Assembly: GCA_026770585.1 (NCBI GenBank)
Contig: MU647901.1
Location: forward strand, 1 to 10,948
Direction of reading: 5' to 3'
Source: Baffinella frigidus
Lineage: Eukaryota > Cryptophyceae > Cryptomonadales > Baffinellaceae
Length of the DNA stretch: 10,948 nucleotides
Positions within the stretch are counted from its first letter, which is position 1; each line of letters opens with the position of its first letter. Positions 6,968-10,948 of this stretch are shown one piece after another. Under the pieces are notes generated by a model. That model did no database searches. It had not been told where the DNA came from and saw only the letters and a program-made list of their open reading frames with translations. The translations under genes were made by a program, and so were the position numbers.

Positions 6968-7022
6968 CAAAACCCTAAACCCTAAACCTCAAACCCTAAA
7001 CCCTGAACCCTAAACCCTAAAC
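6968..7022 (+). repeat. CCCTAAA telomere-like block
   Basis: Heptamers of CCCTAAA with CCTCAAA and CCCTGAA variants lie immediately upstream of an AAG that could serve as the acceptor for the next exon at 7026. Confidence 0.9.
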
Positions 7023-7025
7023 AAG

Positions 7026-7421
7026 GCATCTACCCCTGCCAAGGCCGCGCCTGAGAAGACCGCTTGGATGAAGAAGTTGGAACGCCGCGTGACCTCCCAA
7101 GAGGCAAATCTCCTGAAGCTCGGGGAAGTCCAAACGAAGAAAAGCGCCCACCATAAACTGTGAACCCCAACGCCAGGAGATGAACACCGTGATGAAGAAG
7201 CTGGTCGCTGGGAACAAAGCCCCTGTGAAGCAAAACAAGGCAGGCCCCAGCCCTAAACCCCGAACCCTGCACCCTAAACCCTAAACCCCAGACCCTAAAC
7301 CCTAAATTGTGAATCTTAAACCCTAAACCCTAAACTCTAAACCCTAAACCCTAAACCCTTACGCCAGGCGAGGACGATCGAGGAGGAGAAGGTGAACGCT
7401 GTGATAAAAACCCTCCAATAG
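7026..7421 (+). CDS. Coiled-coil exons, probably same gene as chromodomain
   Basis: Three exon-like pieces are all phase 0. The first, 7026-7127, is an Ala/Pro/Lys-rich linker followed by WMKKLERRVTSQEANLLKLG and Glu. The second, 7177-7224, follows CGCCAG and reads EMNTVMKKLVAGNKAP. The third, 7368-7418, also follows CGCCAG, reads ARTIEEEKVNAVIKTLQ and meets a TAG at 7419-7421. Donors would be GT at 7128 and 7225. The first intron would be only 49 nt, and the second is mostly CCCTAAA repeat. Joining the pieces removes the TGA at 7161-7163 and gives a continuous amphipathic, Lys/Glu-rich helix. A dimerising coiled coil after a chromodomain is plausible. Linkage to the chromodomain exons is inferred from strand, phase and intron style. 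The TAG may be the true stop or a mutated CAG, since the frame continues HQAELQ. Confidence 0.45.
7251..7360 (+). repeat. CCCTAAA telomere-like block
   Basis: This is a run of CCCTAAA with CCCCGAA, CCCTGCA and CTCTAAA variants, broken by a short ATTGTGAATCT piece. It would fall inside an intron of the coiled-coil gene. Confidence 0.9.
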
Positions 7422-7485
7422 CACCAGGCAGAGCTCCAACCATATACCCCAAACCCTGAAGCGCGGCGCTGGTCGCTCCCACAGG

Positions 7486-7555
7486 CTCACCCTTAACCCT
7501 AAACCCTAAACCCTTACACCTTGAACCCTGAACCCTGAACCCTGAACCCTAACCT
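7486..7555 (+). repeat. Telomere-like block with CCCTGAA variants
   Basis: CCCTAAA units grade into four CCCTGAA units. Isolated units also occur at about 7446-7460 and 7698-7712, so this block and its outliers bracket the exon-like frame at 7554-7697. Confidence 0.85.
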
Positions 7556-7707
7556 GGCTGCACGCGTTTTTGCCTTTATCTCATCTCGTCTGAAAAACGG
7601 CACGTTTGAAATTTCGCCGCTGGACCATGATTTTTTCGAGACCGACACACTCTGTCTCCTCAACGTCTCCTCCTGTGAAGCCTTCCAGTGCCGATACCCT
7701 AAACCCT
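7539..7707 (+). CDS. Exon-like frame between telomere-like blocks, unknown
   Basis: The frame is open between a TGA at 7536 and a TGA at 7708. Its middle reads like real protein: VFAFISSRLKNGTFEISPLD, then a segment with HDFFETDTLCLLNVSSC. The sequence differs from the repeats on both sides, as the other exons here do. No clear AG acceptor precedes it; a GT at 7690 after TTCCA could be a donor. I know no family for it. The opposite strand is also open here (7581-8273), so strand is uncertain. Confidence 0.3.
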
Positions 7708-7768
7708 GAACCCCGGACCATGCGAAGTGTCAAGGTGCCAATCTCGAAAGTTGACACCTGCTGAGCTT

Positions 7769-7795
7769 GGAGTTCCCCGCTAGACTGGGAACTCC
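7769..7795. repeat. Perfect 9-bp hairpin
   Basis: GGAGTTCCC (7769-7777) pairs with GGGAACTCC (7787-7795) around a 9-base loop. It follows AAAGTTGACAC at 7747, resembling the TCAAGTTGACA piece of the dispersed repeat at 5959 and 6810. Confidence 0.7.
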
Positions 7796-7977
7796 GAGTC
7801 CAGTGCACATGGCTCCAATTCTTCCCCTTGTGGGCGAAACGGCTGGGGAGGATTCGGCCCCAAATTCGGCGGATCCGTTTTAGGATCTGCAGCTCCAATG
7901 TTCTGGTCCGGTGACACGCAGTCAGGCCGTCACCGGATGCGTCAGTGAAGTTCACAAGCCCCCCTGTATCACTATCT

Positions 7978-8330
7978 TCAGTCTCTTGGCCGCGCGCCAG
8001 CGCTCTTGCCATCAGCCAGCACAGCGGCGGAGGCTGGCGCGCCTCTTGTCTCAGCCAGCTGGACATGTTTGGATTCTCTGCATTGGCCAGCGCTGCTTGC
8101 CTTAAAGCCCTGCCACCTTCGGGGCGCTGCCATGCTGGAATCCTGACCCTCCAGCTGATGCTGATCTGTCTTTCCAGCTGCATGCACAGTCTCTTGAGCA
8201 GCGGCGACGAGCCGCTGCACCACGTTGGAAGGACTGTAGCAAGCTGACAGCAGGCTAGTGGAGAGTTGGCCACTTATGAAATCAACTAGCTTGACACAAA
8301 GATCCGCACGGTCGTCGCCAAGCAGGAGAC
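7978..8330 (-). CDS. Possible minus-strand exon, unknown protein
   Basis: One minus-strand frame is open from the purine-rich tract near 8330 to a TGA at 7978-7980. Its first half reads naturally as a folded helical protein (LCVKLVDFISGQ, then NVVQRLVAAAQETVHAAG). The second half is Ala/Ser/Arg-rich. No domain is recognised. A second minus frame overlaps it (7581-8273), and a + strand frame reads LDTKIRTVVAKQE at 8290-8328 directly after an AG. Coding-like text on both strands means the call is weak. Confidence 0.25.
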
Positions 8331-8468
8331 ACCCTCTCCCCCTCTCCCCCCCTCTCTTTCTCTCTCTCTCCCCCCCTGCCTGCCTCCCTCCCTCCCTCCC
8401 ACCCACCCACCCTGCCTCCCTGCCTCCCACCCACCCTGTCTCCCTCCCTCTTCTCCTCCCTCCCTCCG
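8331..8468 (+). repeat. Long pyrimidine tract, CCTC/CCCA microsatellite
   Basis: About 138 nearly uninterrupted pyrimidines on the + strand contain CTCC, CCCAC and TGCCTCC sub-repeats and end TCCGAG. On the + strand this would serve as a strong polypyrimidine tract for an acceptor at 8470. The frames that translate it, on either strand, are low-complexity (Pro/Ser/Leu or Gly/Arg/Glu). Confidence 0.85.
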
Positions 8469-8470
8469 AG

Positions 8471-9322
8471 CAAACCACAACCTAGATCCTCGCACCATCT
8501 TTCTTCACCTGGTGCTGGGGGAGCTTCAGAAACCAAAATCTGCAGGAGCCGCGTATCGGGTGGGGTGGGATGGACCTCTCCGATACCCGCCTCTCATCTT
8601 CGACCGGAGTGACCTGCAGACGAAGTCGATGGCGAGGACGGAGCGGTGGATGGTGACGGAGCGCAACTTGCAGGCCTCTATCTCAAGGCACGGGGACGCA
8701 GGGCAGCAGGAGGCGAAGAACGAATGGGAGGAGGCAGATCGCAAGTTGGTGCCGAAGAGAAAGGCGGCGGCTACAGAAGTGGTAATGGAAGCGAGCAAGT
8801 TCAAGTGGTTGTGGGGGAGAAGACTGAGCGGCGATCAAGCGTGCATTGAGGCGGTGGTGGCCGACGCAGTGGACGCTGCAGAGCTGGGACAACTCGCAGA
8901 GCCATCTACATGGGTGGTGATGCGCGCCCTGCAAAGGCTCTTCAACGTGAAAACCTTAGTGGGTGAGAACCTGGTGGTGTTCTGGCCGCCATTCTTCCCC
9001 GAAGGTGGTGACTCCGAGATCCCTACAAGGTGGAGTGGGGGTCGGGTCAGCTGCGGATCGGTTACCCTCCCCCCCCTATTCGTGGGGTGCACCACTCAGG
9101 AGGAGGCAGGGCCGGGGCAGATTCTGCAGCTGGAAAACGAGTTGAGCTTGCAGTAGCTGGAGAAGGCGCTGTCGCAAGCGATGGGCGAGGAAATGGTGCT
9201 GGTGGGGTCCTGGGAGATAATGAGGGAAGCGGTTGCGAAACACAACACGAAGGCCAAGGATGGGAGGAGACTACACCTGTTCCACTCCCTGAGGAAGGGC
9301 TTGGTGGCCGGGTGCGGAAATT
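8471..9322 (+). CDS. Unknown protein, coding-like, in-frame TAG at 9154
   Basis: From the AG at 8469-8470 the frame is open to TAG 9154-9156 and continues on to about 9322 without another stop until 9736. Codon use is consistently G/C-ending with AAG, GAG, CTG and GTG preferred, the strongest coding look in the window. Visible parts are an N-terminal piece around YRVGWDGPLRYPPLIFD, a charged stretch (KNEWEEADRKLVPKRKAA), a helical segment (VMRALQRLFNVKTLVGENLV) and, around the TAG, a heptad-like helix (ILQLENELSLQ, stop, LEKALSQAMGEEMVLVG). No known domain was identified. GT at 9042 and the pyrimidine-rich CACTCAG at 9095 could bound an in-frame intron. The TAG suggests a pseudogene, a CAG-to-TAG change or a true stop. 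Confidence 0.45.
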
Positions 9323-9371
9323 GTGAGTTGTCGAGCAATTTACCATGCTTGCGCCGACAGGCTTCTGCTGA

Positions 9372-9611
9372 GGGAGGTCTTCCCTGCCCAGCCTGGCAGT
9401 GCGGCGCCTTTCGTTTTCGCGGGTCCCTTCCCTGGAAGAGCGCTCATGGACTTTCGAGGTGGTCACCACCGTACAAGGCTTCGCTGTTACTCGCATTTGT
9501 ACCGCTCCCGGCTAATGCCCTAGGTTTGCCAGTGTTCCCGTGCTCTGCTACCGATCCTTCTACCCTGTTCTCTGTGTGGAGGGGGAGGAGGATGCTGAAG
9601 AGAAGCGACTG
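9372..9611 (+). pseudogene. Frame-shifted continuation of the upstream coding segment
   Basis: A different frame, open except for a TAA at 9513-9515, carries natural-looking protein: SLEERSWTFEVVTTVQGFAV before the TAA and YRSFYPVLCVEGEEDAEEKR after it, ending at TGA 9612. The frame of 8471-9322 is also open here but reads less naturally. Either an intron between about 9300 and 9372 changes phase, or the gene is broken. Assignment to the upstream gene is inferred from position only. Confidence 0.3.
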
Positions 9612-10353
9612 TGAGTGGCTGCTCCTGCAGGGATTTTTTTGTCAACTGGGCGTTCCTGTTTCCAGGTGGGTGGCTCGCGTGTGGAGGGTGCGTTGGCGGG
9701 GCAGAGGTCACGCGGAGTGCTTGGTCTGCTCCCGATGATGTCGTTCCTGCGGGCTGTGGGGTTTGTTGGCCGGGTTCGGCGTTAGCACTGTTGCTGTGTT
9801 TGGTGCGACTGCGCTGATCGGAGATGGGGGCGGGCTGGGGTTGGGCTGCACCATTTCCGACTCTGGGAGCGCTTCTCGCAGCGCACTGGACGCATCGTTT
9901 GACGGTGCTCTCGTCTATGGGCTGGGCGCTGGTCAGGGAGGCGGGCTACCAGTGTGTCTGACGGGATTCTGGAGTGGGAGGGAGACCGGAAGGCTGTGCC
10001 TGCTTTGCTTGGCTGCGGGCGCGGCGTTCGGCGGGGTCATCGCGTGGAGCCCTATTCTACTCGCGCGGGTTTGATTGGGCGATGCGCGCGGGCAAGGGGT
10101 CCCGCGAGAGCCGCCGATTGTCTGATCGCCTCTTCTGTGAAAAGAGCGGCGACATTCAACAGGGGTGTCTATCCTAAGGGAGCGCATAGCTGGGAAGCAG
10201 GGCCAGAGGGATGCACTGCTCACAGGAGTCGACGGCGCGCGGCGCCAAACAGACACGCCAAGGATAGGGTTGTTCAGTTCTGTCAGCCTTCGGTCCCCAA
10301 AACCTACGCTCGAGAGCGGGGAATTGGAGCCGTTGCTTTCCTTTTATTTTCAG
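9612..10353 (+). other. GC-rich region with competing open frames
   Basis: Two + strand frames overlap. The first, 9763-10074, is Gly/Ala/Leu-rich and hydrophobic, possibly membrane-like, with a C-terminal LCLLCLAAGAAFGGVIAW. The second, 9954-10370, is Arg-rich, with 138 codons. A third frame is also open at about 9840-9955. None shows a family motif, and GC content keeps all of them open, so I do not choose. A strong-looking acceptor (pyrimidine-rich CCTTTTATTTTCAG) ends the region at 10353. Confidence 0.35.
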
Positions 10354-10484
10354 GTAATTTTGTCGAATGACTTTCATGAGTCGTCAATCTCTGGGGTGCT
10401 TTGGTGGTGCTTTGGTGCTTTTCTTTACACTCACATCGAAGGCCACGCCCACCTCACTCTTGAGGAGTTGGGAACGATCTACGG
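10354..10484 (+). CDS. Internal exon with consensus splice sites, unknown protein
   Basis: The segment follows CTTTTATTTTCAG and ends before GTGAGC at 10485, both close to consensus. Reading from 10354 gives 43 codons plus two bases with no stop. The text is natural: VILSNDFHESSISGVLWWCF, then HIEGHAHLTLEELGTIY. I do not recognise the family. The next acceptors, CAG at 10510 and 10540, would give very short introns of 26 or 56 nt, and only the first keeps a downstream frame open. Confidence 0.5.
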
Positions 10485-10543
10485 GTGAGCTCCCCGACCC
10501 ACCTATGCAGGTTTGGCCGAGCCCCTTTCTCGTGGTGCAGTGA

Positions 10544-10810
10544 TGCGCCCCCCCCTTTTCGGTTGTTCGCGACGACCCATCCTTGAAAGCCCGCCTCCAC
10601 CTGCGCCACACCGAAATTTTGAGCGAAAGCATGTGGTTGAAGGTATCAGCAGGGTCAGCAATCCACGAATTCGCAACAGTGTACAGAATTTCCCCCCCGA
10701 AGTCAATGCATGCAAAGTGTTTCAGGATTTGTGTGGTCAGAGAGATGCAAGGTTACAACCGATACAAGGTTAGAACCAGTATGTGCGGGTTGCAAAGGTC
10801 AGTGAGATAA
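10544..10810 (+). CDS. Possible terminal exon, unknown protein
   Basis: The frame is open from 10544 to a TAA at 10808-10810. It reads as ordinary protein with mixed residues: SLKARLHLRHTEILSESMWL, then HEFATVYRISPPKSMHAKCF and REMQGYNRYK. Its third positions are less GC-biased than upstream segments. A second + frame at 10513-10773 overlaps and is Pro/Arg-rich. How this joins the exon at 10354-10484 is not clear, because the phases conflict at the nearest acceptor. Confidence 0.35.
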   Translation, partial: CAPPFSVVRDDPSLKARLHLRHTEILSESMWLKVSAGSAIHEFATVYRISPPKSMHAKCFRICVVREMQGYNRYKVRTSMCGLQRSVR

Positions 10811-10948
10811 CCTCGACATAGGGACAGCAGAGCAAATTCGGTGGGGAGGGAGGGGAGGTGATGCAGTATGGCGCGGGCTCATCATGTGCGGCAGGAGATG
10901 TTGGTCTTGGCCTCCTGGTCATGGCCGCTTGGACCCTCAGGGTTAGGG
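10811..10948. other. Window end, no feature seen
   Basis: There is a short G-rich stretch (10840-10860) and the terminal bases CAGGGTTAGGG, which resemble two telomere-like units in the G-rich orientation. Two units are too few to call a telomere repeat. Confidence 0.4.

Noticed and set aside
7017-7272. Two minus-strand open frames opposite the coiled-coil exons
   Set aside because: The + strand pieces have matching phase, AG acceptors and a heptad-like pattern; the minus frames look like shadows.
6181-7555. A true chromosome end
   Set aside because: The repeats are degenerate, broken into blocks and followed by over 3 kb of non-repeat sequence on the side where a telomere would have to end.
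8282-8536. Minus-strand Gly/Arg/Glu-rich frames over 8282-8536, looking like RGG-type repeats
   Set aside because: They are translations of the purine strand of the 8331-8468 microsatellite.

Overview
This window looks like nuclear DNA of a eukaryote with GC-rich coding sequence, canonical GT-AG introns and the plant/algal telomere motif CCCTAAA (TTTAGGG) scattered internally. A green alga or another protist with that telomere type fits best. The species cannot be told from the sequence. No bacterial operon structure, rRNA, tRNA or CRISPR array was seen.

Layout. 1-1027: GC-rich, with one open frame running in from the left edge; function unknown. 1028-5346: a nested, inverted repetitive structure. 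Its two arms are 98% identical over 481 bp (1383-1863 and 3625-4105, opposite strands), the same 25-bp sequence lies inverted at both outer ends, and the arms enclose a 1.76-kb loop. Three later insertions can be read by comparing the arms: a 163-bp miniature inverted-repeat element (1139-1301) in the left arm, and a roughly 586-bp insert (4106-4691) and a 504-bp near-perfect foldback element (4816-5319) in the right arm. 5347-6116: pyrimidine-rich, with several splice-acceptor-like sites but no recognisable gene.

6117-7421: the best-supported gene, on the + strand. Two phase-0 exons (6117-6173 and 6505-6573) join into the core and C-terminal helix of a chromodomain. The intron between them is largely degenerate telomere-like repeat. 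Further telomere-like blocks separate later exon-like pieces that would encode a Lys/Glu-rich coiled coil. A one-exon fragment with the patatin glycine-rich loop (6912-6959) lies in the same stretch and may belong to a different, broken gene.

7539-8470: exon-like frames on both strands that I cannot separate with confidence, ending in a 136-bp pyrimidine tract. 8471-9611: a strongly coding-like + strand segment of unknown family, interrupted by an in-frame TAG and a frame change, so either a multi-exon gene or a decaying one. 9612-10948: GC-rich, with two better exon candidates (10354-10484 and 10544-10810).

The reading is of a repeat-rich region where genes are split into short exons by telomere-like and microsatellite introns, next to a cluster of nested non-autonomous inverted-repeat elements. 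No transposase was found, so any mobility would depend on proteins supplied from elsewhere.
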